A stretch of DNA of 21,891 nt, from positions 1 to 21,891 of the forward strand of contig JAENIV010000006.1 in NCBI GenBank assembly GCA_016844295.1, written 5' to 3'. Positions 15,328-21,891 of the stretch are shown here, in pieces; within the stretch, counting starts at the first letter, position 1; every line of letters begins with the position of its first letter. The translations under genes were made by a program, and so were the position numbers. The notes beneath the pieces were generated by a model, which was not told the DNA's origin, did no database searches, and saw only the letters and a list, made by a program, of their open reading frames with translations. This DNA comes from Candidatus Berkelbacteria bacterium. GTDB taxonomy: Bacteria > Patescibacteriota > UBA1384 > UBA12157 > JAENIV01.

Positions 15328-17332
15328 AACTCAAGTCCAATATCTTAACGGTGTTGGGCCGATAATGGCGGAGAAATTACAAAGGTTAGGGATTAAGACT
15401 GTCCGTGACCTTCTTTTTTATTTTCCGAAAAGATGGGATGATTTTTCCAAACCTCAAGAAATTAGAAAACTACAGATTGGGCAAGATGTAATTATTAAAG
15501 CAAAAGTTTTTCAAATAAAACAATCACGGACGCGTCGCAAATGGATGAGCATTATTGAAGCAATATTGACGGACGATTCAGGACAAATAAAAGCTATTTG
15601 GTTTAACCAAGCATTCTTGATGAAGATATTAACGCTTGGTTCTGAGTGGCTATTCGCCGGTAGAGTTGGCTTCGATCGTAACCAAAATGTAAAAACTTTG
15701 AATGTATTCCAATATGAGAAGGACCCGATTATATTATCTATTTATGCTGAGACAGCAGGGCTAACGAGCAAATATCTTAGGAAAATAATTAAACCTATAA
15801 TTTCCCAATTAGATAATCTAATTGATGATTTTTTACCGCCCGATATTTTAAAAAGTGAAGACTTAATAGATCTCTCAAATGCCTTAAAGAATGTTCATTT
15901 TCCCTACAAAACACAAGATATTCAAATTGCAAAAAAAAGATTAGGGTTTGATGAACTGTTCTTAATTTCTTTAAGAATGTCGAAAATAAAAAAAGAACTC
16001 GCTACCGAAAATGCTCCCAAGATGGAAACTGACGAGAAACTCCTGCAGGATTTTGTTTTACACCTTCCTTTCCAACTGACTGATGCCCAACGAAGGTCTG
16101 CCTGGGAGATAATTAAAGATTTAAATAGGAAAATTCCCATGAATAGATTACTTGAGGGTGATGTCGGTTCCGGGAAAACTGTTGTTGCCACAATGGCTGT
16201 TTTAGTCGCGAAGAATAATAATTCTCAAAGCGTCTGGCTGGCCCCAACAGAAATTTTAGCCAACCAACATTTTCAGAATGTTTCAAAAACTTTGGCGCTC
16301 TCAAAAATTAGAGTTGGTCTATTCACATCCGCTAATAAAAAAGCCGATCTCCGAAAGGATGATTTAATAATTGGCACTCACGCTTTATTACAGAAAAATC
16401 TGTCTTTCAATAGGTTAGGTTTGATTATTATTGATGAACAACATAGATTTGGGGTAAAACAAAGGGCTCATTTAAGAAACCAGGGAAATTTAATACCTCA
16501 TTTGCTTTCTATGACGGCAACGCCAATTCCACGAACACTTGCCTTAACACTTTATGGTGATCTGGACATTTCAATTATTGACGAGATGCCACGTAATCGT
16601 AAAAAAATTATCACAAGAGTTGTTAAGCCGGAGGAACGTCAAAAGGCTTATGAATTTATAAAAGATCAAATTAAAAATGGTCGTCAAGTTTTTGTTATCT
16701 GCCCGCTCATCGAAGCCAAAGAAAAAAACATGATAAATTTATTCGAGGCTGATCGTAAATCAGCCGTTCAAGAATTTGAAAAACTTTCAAGAAATATTTT
16801 TCCGGATCTTAAAATTGGTCTATTACATGGCAAATTGCAATCAAAAGAAAAAGCAGAAATAATGAGAAAATTTGCGCAAGGCAAATTGGATATTTTGGTA
16901 TCTACTGCCGTCGTGGAGGTGGGGATTGATATTGCAAACGCAACTGTGATGATGATCGAGGGGGCAGACCGATTCGGACTAGCCCAACTTCATCAATTTC
17001 GTGGTCGTGTCGGTCGCGGACAATATCAGTCATTTTGTTTTTTATTTTCCGAAGATCCGTCAGAAAATACTAAAGAAAGATTGGACGCAATGGTCAATTG
17101 TAATAATGGCTTCCAGCTAGCGGAAATTGATTTACAAATGCGTGGCCCTGGCGAATTTGTTGGGATTCGCCAATCTGGTTTACCGGACTTGAAAATCGCC
17201 TCCTTATCTGATATAGTTTTAATCAAGCGGACGAGAATCTTAGCCGAAAAAATTGTTACCCAAGGAATAGAAAAATATCCAAAATTAACCGCTAAACTAA
17301 AAGAATATGAAACTCAAAGACATTTGGAATAA
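15314..17332 (+). CDS. recG: ATP-dependent DNA helicase RecG
   Basis: RecG is a double-stranded DNA translocase that remodels stalled forks and branched recombination intermediates. Visible parts in order (from the ATG start): an N-terminal wedge/OB domain (about 1-200), Walker A GDVGSGKT (about 282-289), the DEQH box in IIIDEQHRFGVKQRAH (about 374), MTATPIPRTLALTLYGDLD, and helicase motif VI in QFRGRVGRGQYQSFC. At 672 residues it is of usual length. The start is taken at ATG 15314; a TTG at 15302 would add four residues, and neither has a clear ribosome site. It overlaps the PHP gene's end by 14 bases. Confidence 0.97.
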   Translation: MLELKTQVQYLNGVGPIMAEKLQRLGIKTVRDLLFYFPKRWDDFSKPQEIRKLQIGQDVIIKAKVFQIKQSRTRRKWMSIIEAILTDDSGQIKAIWFNQAFLMKILTLGSEWLFAGRVGFDRNQNVKTLNVFQYEKDPIILSIYAETAGLTSKYLRKIIKPIISQLDNLIDDFLPPDILKSEDLIDLSNALKNVHFPYKTQDIQIAKKRLGFDELFLISLRMSKIKKELATENAPKMETDEKLLQDFVLHLPFQLTDAQRRSAWEIIKDLNRKIPMNRLLEGDVGSGKTVVATMAVLVAKNNNSQSVWLAPTEILANQHFQNVSKTLALSKIRVGLFTSANKKADLRKDDLIIGTHALLQKNLSFNRLGLIIIDEQHRFGVKQRAHLRNQGNLIPHLLSMTATPIPRTLALTLYGDLDISIIDEMPRNRKKIITRVVKPEERQKAYEFIKDQIKNGRQVFVICPLIEAKEKNMINLFEADRKSAVQEFEKLSRNIFPDLKIGLLHGKLQSKEKAEIMRKFAQGKLDILVSTAVVEVGIDIANATVMMIEGADRFGLAQLHQFRGRVGRGQYQSFCFLFSEDPSENTKERLDAMVNCNNGFQLAEIDLQMRGPGEFVGIRQSGLPDLKIASLSDIVLIKRTRILAEKIVTQGIEKYPKLTAKLKEYETQRHLE

Positions 17333-17340
17333 GGAGAGGG

Positions 17341-17760
17341 ATGGATATATTTTTCAAAAAATATCAATGGTATATTGTAAGCGGCTTAATGGTGATTATT
17401 TTGGCTGGTTTTGGTTTAATCTGGTGGGAAAAAAGTCATCGGACTAAATTAAACACAGAAAATCAAACCATTGCTGAATTAAGACAACAAAATGAATTAC
17501 TCAGACAGCAGTTAAGTGATCAAGCGCCAAAAATAGTTGCCGGAGAGTCGGCAAATATAGGCGATAAAATAAATATTAATACGGCGACAGTCGAAGAACT
17601 GGATTCATTGCCAAATATTGGCCCTGCCAGGTCCGCTGATATTATCGCTTATCGTGAACAAAACGCTGGCTTTAAGACGATTGAAGAAATTAAAAATATT
17701 AAGGGTATCGGCGATAAAAGTTTTGAGAGTCTAAAGGATTTAATCACAATTGGCGAATAA
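17341..17760 (+). CDS. ComEA-like membrane-anchored helix-hairpin-helix DNA-binding protein
   Basis: A 139-residue protein with a short cytoplasmic start, one membrane helix (about residues 12-29), a Gln/Glu-rich coiled linker (about 36-60) and a ComEA-type domain. The domain begins INTATVEELDSLPNIGPARSADII and ends with a second helix-hairpin-helix IKGIGDKSFESL. ComEA proteins bind incoming double-stranded DNA outside the membrane during natural transformation, and the topology seen fits that. It follows recG by eight bases after an AAGGAGAGGG ribosome site. Together with comM at the right end of the window this suggests DNA uptake capacity, although comEC and pili are not in view. Confidence 0.88.
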   Translation: MDIFFKKYQWYIVSGLMVIILAGFGLIWWEKSHRTKLNTENQTIAELRQQNELLRQQLSDQAPKIVAGESANIGDKININTATVEELDSLPNIGPARSADIIAYREQNAGFKTIEEIKNIKGIGDKSFESLKDLITIGE

Positions 17761-17786
17761 TATAAATTGTAAAATTTAATCAAAAT

Positions 17787-17872
17787 GCCCGCGTGGCGAA
17801 ATGGTAGACGCGCTAGGCTTAGGACCTAGTGGCCGCAAGGCTTTGGGGGTTCAAGTCCCTCCGCGGGCACCA
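17787..17872 (+). tRNA. tRNA-Leu (anticodon UAG)
   Basis: The acceptor stem GCCCGCG (17787-17793) pairs with CGCGGGC (17862-17868), followed by discriminator A and an encoded CCA. The anticodon stem CTAGG/CCTAG holds the loop CTTAGGA, giving anticodon UAG. A long variable arm and GGTTCAAGTCC in the T arm are as expected for a class II leucine tRNA. Confidence 0.97.
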
Positions 17873-17875
17873 AGT

Positions 17876-18061
17876 ATGAATAATGATTACGATATAATCG
17901 AAGAAGACTTAAAGAAAAAGACGGAATCCAAGAAAGAAGTTAAAAAATCAGGCCGGTCAATTTTTAAATTGCAAGATATTATAAAAGAAAAATCCATTCG
18001 TCAAGAAAAGAAATCTCAGGAGGAAGATGGAAAAGATTCAAAAACCTTGGCAGAGGAGTAG
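17876..18061 (+). CDS. Small highly charged protein
   Basis: This 61-residue ORF starts three bases after tRNA-Leu and consists largely of Lys, Glu, Asp and Gln (start MNNDYDIIEEDLKKK), with no hydrophobic segment. It is likely disordered or coiled. Its end overlaps the next gene by 35 bases, and its last codons contain that gene's ribosome site. There is no clear ribosome site of its own, since the tRNA 3' end lies immediately upstream. I recognise no family. It may be a small linker or regulator for the membrane protein that follows, or non-functional. Confidence 0.45.
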   Translation: MNNDYDIIEEDLKKKTESKKEVKKSGRSIFKLQDIIKEKSIRQEKKSQEEDGKDSKTLAEE

Positions 18062-18482
18062 CTCGGATATTTTAAGAAACCTCGGTTCTCAAAAAGAAGG
18101 ATTGGACGATTTTGAAGCCGATAAAGGGTTATGGAGTTTTGGATTTAATTCAATATTTTCGCGTACCCCTATCCCCTATTTAAAAATATTTTTTCGGCAA
18201 TTCTTTGAAGTGCTAATACTGATGCTAATTTTTGCAGCAATTTTGTCTTTCTTTTTGGGGGACTTAAAAAACGGTTTGGTTCTTTCAATAATTGTGTTAG
18301 CAACAGCAATCATTGGTTTTTCGCAAGAATACAAATCTGAAAGAATTATTAGAGCCCGGGCATCTTATTTGCCAAATTTTATGAAAGCTAAGCGTTCGGG
18401 GATAGAAAAACAAATTGATACAAGATTTGCGGTTGAAGAACTATATAAATATTTGAATAGTTTAAATGTCAAAAAAATCTAA
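18027..18482 (+). CDS. Stand-alone P-type ATPase N-terminus-like membrane protein
   Basis: This 151-residue protein resembles only the first part of P-type cation ATPases: a cytosolic start like the cation-ATPase N domain (DILRNLGSQKEGL, about 14-26), then two membrane helices (about 61-78 and 83-99) with IFFRQFFEVLILMLIFAAILSFFLG split between them, and IIGFSQEYKSER, the well-conserved motif that follows M2. It stops before the actuator TGES and the phosphorylation DKTGT motifs, so it cannot be a pump. A clear AGGAGG (18018-18023) gives it translation signals, and its end overlaps miaA by 17 bases. It could be a decayed ATPase or a reused small membrane protein. Confidence 0.7.
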   Translation: MEKIQKPWQRSSSDILRNLGSQKEGLDDFEADKGLWSFGFNSIFSRTPIPYLKIFFRQFFEVLILMLIFAAILSFFLGDLKNGLVLSIIVLATAIIGFSQEYKSERIIRARASYLPNFMKAKRSGIEKQIDTRFAVEELYKYLNSLNVKKI

Positions 18483-19353
18483 TAAAATTATTGCTATTGT
18501 TGGTCCAACAGCCTCCGGTAAAACCGAATGGGCAAAAAAACTTGCTCTGAAGTTCAACGGAAAAGTCATTTCGGCTGACTCTCGTCAAATTTATAGAGGT
18601 TTTGATATCGGTACCGGTAAAGACAAATCTTTTAGACAAGATTTAATTGATATTATTGAGCCATTTGAAAAATTTACAGTTTGGGATTATCAGCAACTGG
18701 CGTCTAATTTAGTAAATCAATATTTTAGCATGAAATCTTTGCCCATAATCGCCGGGGGCACAGGGCTGTATTTATATGCCGTATTGTATGGATATATTTT
18801 GCCCGGCGTTAAAAAAGAAAGTGACGAATTAAGAAAAAAGTTAGAGAAATTATCCGAAAACACTTTATATGAGAAATTAAAAAAAATTGACTTAGCCGCG
18901 GCTGATAAAATTGATCCTAAAAATAAACGTCGAGTCATCAGGGCTTTAGAAGTTTCGATTCTATCCAAAAAACCATTTAGTGAATTTCAAAAAAAACTCA
19001 AACCAAAGTTTAAAACTTTAATCATCGGGATAAAAACTGATCGTGAAACAATTTACTCTAAAATTGATGCTCGGGTAGAACAAATGGTAAAAGATGGGCT
19101 AGTCGAAGAGGTCCGCGGTTTGATAAAAAAATATCAATCAGATTTACCGGCTTTTAACACAATCGGCTATAAGGAAATTATAGATTACCTTAGAGGGAAA
19201 ACAACATTGAAAGAATCTATATTAAATATTAAAAATAATACCCATTCTTATGTCCGCCGTCAAGAAACCTGGTTTAAGAAAAATAAAGATATTAAATGGG
19301 TCTCGCGCTATGAAGATGCGGAAAAGTTGACCCATAAGTTTTTAAAGAAGTAA
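18466..19353 (+). CDS. miaA: tRNA dimethylallyltransferase
   Basis: MiaA adds a dimethylallyl group to A37 of tRNAs that read codons starting with U. The P-loop GPTASGKT is at residues 13-20, followed by the family signatures SADSRQIYRGFDIGTGKD, DIIEPFEKFTVWDY, GGTGLYLYAVLYG, and later FNTIGYKEI and YVRRQETWFKK. The 295-residue length is typical. The start overlaps the end of the ATPase-like gene by 17 bases. The nearby tRNA-Cys has the A36-A37-A38 sequence that MiaA recognises. Confidence 0.96.
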   Translation: MSKKSNKIIAIVGPTASGKTEWAKKLALKFNGKVISADSRQIYRGFDIGTGKDKSFRQDLIDIIEPFEKFTVWDYQQLASNLVNQYFSMKSLPIIAGGTGLYLYAVLYGYILPGVKKESDELRKKLEKLSENTLYEKLKKIDLAAADKIDPKNKRRVIRALEVSILSKKPFSEFQKKLKPKFKTLIIGIKTDRETIYSKIDARVEQMVKDGLVEEVRGLIKKYQSDLPAFNTIGYKEIIDYLRGKTTLKESILNIKNNTHSYVRRQETWFKKNKDIKWVSRYEDAEKLTHKFLKK

Positions 19354-19373
19354 AAAAGTTTTCCTTATTGAAT

Positions 19374-19399
19374 GGTTTACCGTGAGCGAGGTCGAATGG
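19374..19399 (+). repeat. Dispersed 26-bp repeat, copy A
   Basis: This sequence matches 21629-21654 at 21 of 26 positions (shared GGTTTACC, GAGCG, GTCGAA and GG). The GAGCG..GTCGAA core is a form of short dispersed intergenic repeat I recall from many bacteria. Both copies sit in intergenic gaps. Confidence 0.6.
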
Positions 19400-19417
19400 C
19401 TCACACCGTCTGAGCCA
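19382..19417 (+). promoter_or_regulatory. Two mutually exclusive hairpins before comM
   Basis: GTGAGC (19382-19387) can pair with GCTCAC (19399-19404), or TGGCTCA (19397-19403) can pair with TGAGCCA (19411-19417). The two share bases, so only one can form at a time. They lie 20-55 bases before the comM TTG start and close to its ribosome site. An attenuator-like switch is possible, though part of the pairing comes from a dispersed repeat. Confidence 0.4.
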
Positions 19418-19437
19418 TTAAGATAATAGGAGGGATT

Positions 19438-20946
19438 TTGTCTTTAGCCAAAGTCAATTCAGCCGCGGTTGTCGGACTTGAGGCAATGCCGGTGGAAGTC
19501 GAGGTTGATATTTCTAACGGCTTGCCTTCTTTTACAATTGTCGGACTTCCGGGCAAGGCCGTCGAAGAATCAAAAGAAAGAGTCAGATCGGCAATAAAAA
19601 ACTCCGGAGTGGATTTTCCTACCAAAAGAATTACCGTTAATTTAGCGCCAGCAGATATTAAAAAAGAAGGACCCGCATACGATTTACCAATCGCCTTAGG
19701 TATTTTACTTGCAGATGAAAAAATACCGAAAATTTCCGACGAAATAATGCTTGTGGGCGAATTAGCGCTTAACGGGAACCTAAGACATATTAACGGTATT
19801 TTACCCATTGCCAGTTCTTTGGCTAAAAAATTTCCCCAAATAATCCTACCCGACGATAATAAAGATGAAGCATCCTTAGTTAAGGGTATAAAAATTTTGC
19901 CGGCGAAAAGTTTAAAAGACCTAATTTATTTTTTTAAAAAAGAAAAAAATTTACCTTTCTATCTAAAAAAATATAATAATATTTCAAAGCAAAAATACGA
20001 ATATGATATGGCTTACGTCAAAGGACAAGAGCAGGCGAAACGAGCATTAGAAATTGCTGCCGCAGGAAGTCATAATATATTAATGATCGGCCCGCCCGGT
20101 TCAGGAAAAACTCTTTTAGCGAGAACTATTCCATCAATTTTACCAAATCTTTTAGATGAAGAAGTTTTAGAAGTAACCAAGATTTATTCTGTCGCCGGGT
20201 TACTTTCAAGCCACGAACCATTTATTAATATTCGACCCTTTAGATCCCCGCATCATACAACTTCTAATATTGCTCTCGTTGGCGGTGGAACTTTTCCAAA
20301 ACCAGGTGAAATCACCCTGGCCCACAGGGGTGTTTTATTTATGGACGAATTTGCCGAGTTTCCCAGGTCGGTTTTAGAGGCACTACGACAACCGCTGGAG
20401 GACGGTGTGATTACCGTTTCTCGAGCCCAGGGATCTATTTCTTATCCAGCCCAGTTTATTCTAGTGGCCGCTCAAAATCCCTGCCCCTGTGGATATCTAG
20501 GTGATCCGGTCAAATCATGTATCTGTGCTCCAACTCAGATTCTTCGATACCAAAAAAGAGTTTCAGGGCCCTTGCTTGATAGAATAGATATCCATATTGA
20601 TGTCCCCAGAGTTAAATATGAAAAATTAGCAGATGAAAAAATTGCTGAAGAATCTGCCAAAGTTAGGAAGAGAGTTCAATCGTCTCGAATGATTCAAGCA
20701 AAAAGGCAAAGAAAGACTAATTCAGAATTAATCCCAAAACAGATAAAGGAATATTGTTCTTTGGACGATAAAAGTAAAGATTTGCTTAAAAGCGCAGTTA
20801 ATCAACTTAATTTATCAGCTCGGCAATATACGAGAATTTTGAAACTCGCTCGGACTATCGCCGATTTGGCGGGAATTAAAAATATCCAAGTCTCGCATAT
20901 CGCAGAAGCCTTACAATATAGACCTAAGGAACACTCGATCTATTAA
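19438..20946 (+). CDS. comM: ComM/YifB-family AAA+ ATPase
   Basis: A 502-residue protein with an N-terminal Lon-protease-like fold (VEVDISNGLPSFTIVGLPGKAV), a Mg-chelatase-type AAA+ core with Walker A GPPGSGKT (218-225), Walker B in VLFMDEF (about 299-305), the FRSPHHT motif, and a C-terminal Mg-chelatase domain (SARQYTRILKLARTIADL). ComM is a hexameric helicase that promotes branch migration during natural transformation. The start is TTG with an AGGAGGG ribosome site (19428-19434). Its stop abuts the stop of the convergent gene on the other strand. Confidence 0.95.
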   Translation: MSLAKVNSAAVVGLEAMPVEVEVDISNGLPSFTIVGLPGKAVEESKERVRSAIKNSGVDFPTKRITVNLAPADIKKEGPAYDLPIALGILLADEKIPKISDEIMLVGELALNGNLRHINGILPIASSLAKKFPQIILPDDNKDEASLVKGIKILPAKSLKDLIYFFKKEKNLPFYLKKYNNISKQKYEYDMAYVKGQEQAKRALEIAAAGSHNILMIGPPGSGKTLLARTIPSILPNLLDEEVLEVTKIYSVAGLLSSHEPFINIRPFRSPHHTTSNIALVGGGTFPKPGEITLAHRGVLFMDEFAEFPRSVLEALRQPLEDGVITVSRAQGSISYPAQFILVAAQNPCPCGYLGDPVKSCICAPTQILRYQKRVSGPLLDRIDIHIDVPRVKYEKLADEKIAEESAKVRKRVQSSRMIQAKRQRKTNSELIPKQIKEYCSLDDKSKDLLKSAVNQLNLSARQYTRILKLARTIADLAGIKNIQVSHIAEALQYRPKEHSIY

Positions 20947-21300
20947 CTATGCCCCTATATGTAAAATTCTAAAAAGCCCTGTACCAAATTTTAACAATAA
21001 TCCTGTTTTATTGTCGATGAAAAACAGGGCAACTATTAAAATAATTATTGATCCAATTATAATAGCGCTTTTTTTAAGGTCCGAGCGCACGAGCCCAAGA
21101 GAATCTTGGAGAACCGGTGGGTCTTCTGAGGCAGTTTTTAGTTGTGCTGATGATGGTAAATTATCTTGCATTTTCGGAGTGACTGGCTCATTTATAATTT
21201 CTGGCGTTTGAGACGGTTGGTTAGAATCCGTTTTTTGTATTTCTTTGAGTATTTCAGCGTGTAAGCGTTTTTTAAATTTTGATTTATCTTTCTTGCCCAT
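20947..21300 (-). CDS. Small single-pass membrane protein, unknown
   Basis: This 117-residue protein has a basic N-terminus (MGKKDKSKFKKRLHAEILKEIQK), a Pro/Ser/Gln-rich, probably disordered middle, one membrane helix (about residues 78-95) and a short hydrophobic tail. The topology suggests a cytoplasmic N-terminus. I recognise no domain. A GAGGAATT ribosome site precedes the ATG, and a plausible promoter lies just upstream. It is the only minus-strand gene in the right half and meets comM end to end with no space for a terminator between them. Confidence 0.65.
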   Translation of the reverse strand: MGKKDKSKFKKRLHAEILKEIQKTDSNQPSQTPEIINEPVTPKMQDNLPSSAQLKTASEDPPVLQDSLGLVRSDLKKSAIIIGSIIILIVALFFIDNKTGLLLKFGTGLFRILHIGA

Positions 21301-21334
21301 AATTCCTCACTAAATTTTTGTTTAAATCAAAACA

Positions 21335-21364
21335 ATTATACCTCAAGGTCATTTACCTTTACAA
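21335..21364 (-). promoter_or_regulatory. Probable promoter of the small membrane protein gene
   Basis: Read on the minus strand, TTGTAA (21359-21364) and a perfect TATAAT (21335-21340) are 18 bases apart, about 35 bases before the ATG. The -35 matches the consensus at four of six positions. Confidence 0.4.
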
Positions 21365-21470
21365 GACGGTCCAGTTTTGATAACATAGAAAACGACACTA
21401 GTACCTGATTTACGAGTCTTGCCAGAGAAAATATGAGAGAAAACCCTGAACATAGAGGTTAAGGAAATAA

Positions 21471-21551
21471 AACGCGAGAGAACCATGAGTACAGGGCTCT
21501 CGCGTGAAATGCGAGAGAACCCCGCTATCGCGGGGCTCTCGCCTGAGTACA
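21471..21551 (+). repeat. Hairpin array repeating the tRNA-Gly acceptor stem
   Basis: GCGAGAG, the 5' acceptor strand of the following tRNA-Gly, also occurs at 21474 and 21511. Each copy pairs with a downstream CTCTCGC (21497-21503 and 21536-21542). The first hairpin extends to 9 bp (21472-21480 with 21497-21505). The second is 7 bp plus a 2-base bulge plus 6 bp (CCCCGC/GCGGGG) with a TATC loop. TGAGTACA recurs at 21486 and 21544. The layout suggests tandem duplication of a short unit next to, or derived from, the tRNA. Confidence 0.7.
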
Positions 21552-21552
21552 T

Positions 21553-21627
21553 GCGAGAGTAGTTCATCGGTAGAACGTCTCCTTGCCAAGGAGAAGGTAG
21601 CGGGTTCAATTCCCGTCTCTCGCTCCA
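21553..21627 (+). tRNA. tRNA-Gly (anticodon GCC)
   Basis: Acceptor stem GCGAGAG (21553-21559) pairs with CTCTCGC, discriminator T, encoded CCA. Anticodon stem TCTCC/GGAGA with loop TTGCCAA gives GCC. D arm GTTCATCGGTAGAAC and T arm GCGGGTTCAATTCCCGT are intact. Confidence 0.97.
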
Positions 21628-21628
21628 C

Positions 21629-21654
21629 GGTTTACCCCGAGCGCAGTCGAAGGG
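21629..21654 (+). repeat. Dispersed 26-bp repeat, copy B
   Basis: Second copy of the repeat at 19374-19399, with five differences. It fills the gap between the two tRNAs, and its last two bases are the first two of tRNA-Cys. Confidence 0.6.
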
Positions 21655-21727
21655 CCTGGTAGCCAAGTAGTAAGGCAGCGGTCTGCAAAACCGCTATACG
21701 CGAGTGCAAATCTCGCCCAGGCCTCCA
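21653..21727 (+). tRNA. tRNA-Cys (anticodon GCA)
   Basis: Acceptor stem GGCCTGG pairs with CCAGGCC (21717-21723), discriminator T (less common than U73 is expected to vary; U73 is the cysteine identity base), encoded CCA. Anticodon stem GCGGT/ACCGC with loop CTGCAAA gives GCA. The loop has A36-A37-A38, the motif recognised by MiaA. Confidence 0.97.
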
Positions 21728-21752
21728 CTAAAGGTTATCAAGAAAGGAAAAT

Positions 21753-21891
21753 ATGAATCAAATAATTCTTACAATTCAAATAATTGTCGCCGTACTGCTG
21801 GTAATCTCAGTCCTTTTGCAACATCGCGGGACTTCTTTGGGCGGGGCATTTGGCGGTGAGGGAGCAGTTTATCGTTCACGACGCGGGGCGG
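21753..21891 (+). CDS. secG: Preprotein translocase subunit SecG (3' end beyond window)
   Basis: The first 46 codons are visible. They encode one hydrophobic helix (MNQIILTIQIIVAVLLVISV) followed by LLQHRGTSLGGAFGG and YRSRRG, the conserved SecG loop before its second helix. SecG joins SecYE in the membrane and stimulates protein export. An AAAGGA ribosome site lies just upstream of the ATG. It follows tRNA-Cys by 25 bases. Confidence 0.92.
   Translation, partial: MNQIILTIQIIVAVLLVISVLLQHRGTSLGGAFGGEGAVYRSRRGA

Noticed and set aside
17801..17875. In-frame GTG start for the small charged protein inside tRNA-Leu
   Set aside because: It would translate the tRNA; the ATG at 17876 after the CCA end is the sensible start.
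21349..21666. Minus-strand ORFs over tRNA-Gly (including 21410-21628)
   Set aside because: They are antisense to an intact tRNA; the GIEPATFSLARRRSTDEL-type peptide is a well-known spurious translation of this tRNA.

Overview
The window looks like a piece of a Candidate Phyla Radiation (Patescibacteria) genome. The evidence is AT-rich DNA, tightly packed genes with many short overlaps, a compact bacterial housekeeping set (YebC, RuvC, RecG, MiaA, ComM, SecG), and a diversity-generating retroelement (DGR) whose target resembles variable proteins I recall from CPR genomes. TGA is used as a stop (yebC), which argues against the UGA-recoded lineages. The exact phylum cannot be read from the window.

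Bases 1-2760 hold the DGR. A GC-rich target gene (65-850) ends in a variable repeat (VR, 749-831). A structured spacer follows, then the template repeat (TR, 1147-1229), a divergently transcribed Avd-type accessory gene (1277-1627, minus strand), and the reverse transcriptase gene (1641-2760). VR and TR differ at 11 of 83 positions. All 11 are adenines in the TR; none of the 60 non-adenine positions differs. This is the hallmark of adenine-directed mutagenic retrohoming. The RT gene is split into two frames exactly at a (GA)13.5 microsatellite, and a perfect 16-bp palindrome follows. Gain of one GA unit or loss of two would restore one RT carrying both catalytic motifs, so diversification could be switchable by repeat slippage. 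The 3' end of the VR no longer matches the TR, so the element may instead be decaying.

Bases 2736-3656 (minus strand) encode a membrane-anchored matrixin-like zinc metalloprotease that converges on the RT gene. A good sigma70-type promoter (3689-3717) and a long hairpin leader precede a plus-strand run from 3848 to 17760: yebC, ruvC, galT (frameshifted), a GT4 glycosyltransferase, an unknown HIT/GalT-like protein, two more GT4 glycosyltransferases, galE, glgA, an APH-fold kinase, a PHP-domain hydrolase, recG and a ComEA-like membrane protein. The central genes form a nucleotide-sugar and glycan cluster: GalT/GalE-type steps would make and interconvert UDP-sugars, and GlgA plus the GT4 enzymes would use sugar nucleotides for glycan synthesis.

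The right end has tRNA-Leu(UAG), a small charged ORF, a stand-alone protein resembling only the N-terminus of P-type cation ATPases, miaA, comM, a convergent single-pass membrane protein, a hairpin array that repeats the tRNA-Gly acceptor stem, tRNA-Gly(GCC), tRNA-Cys(GCA) and the start of secG, cut by the window edge.
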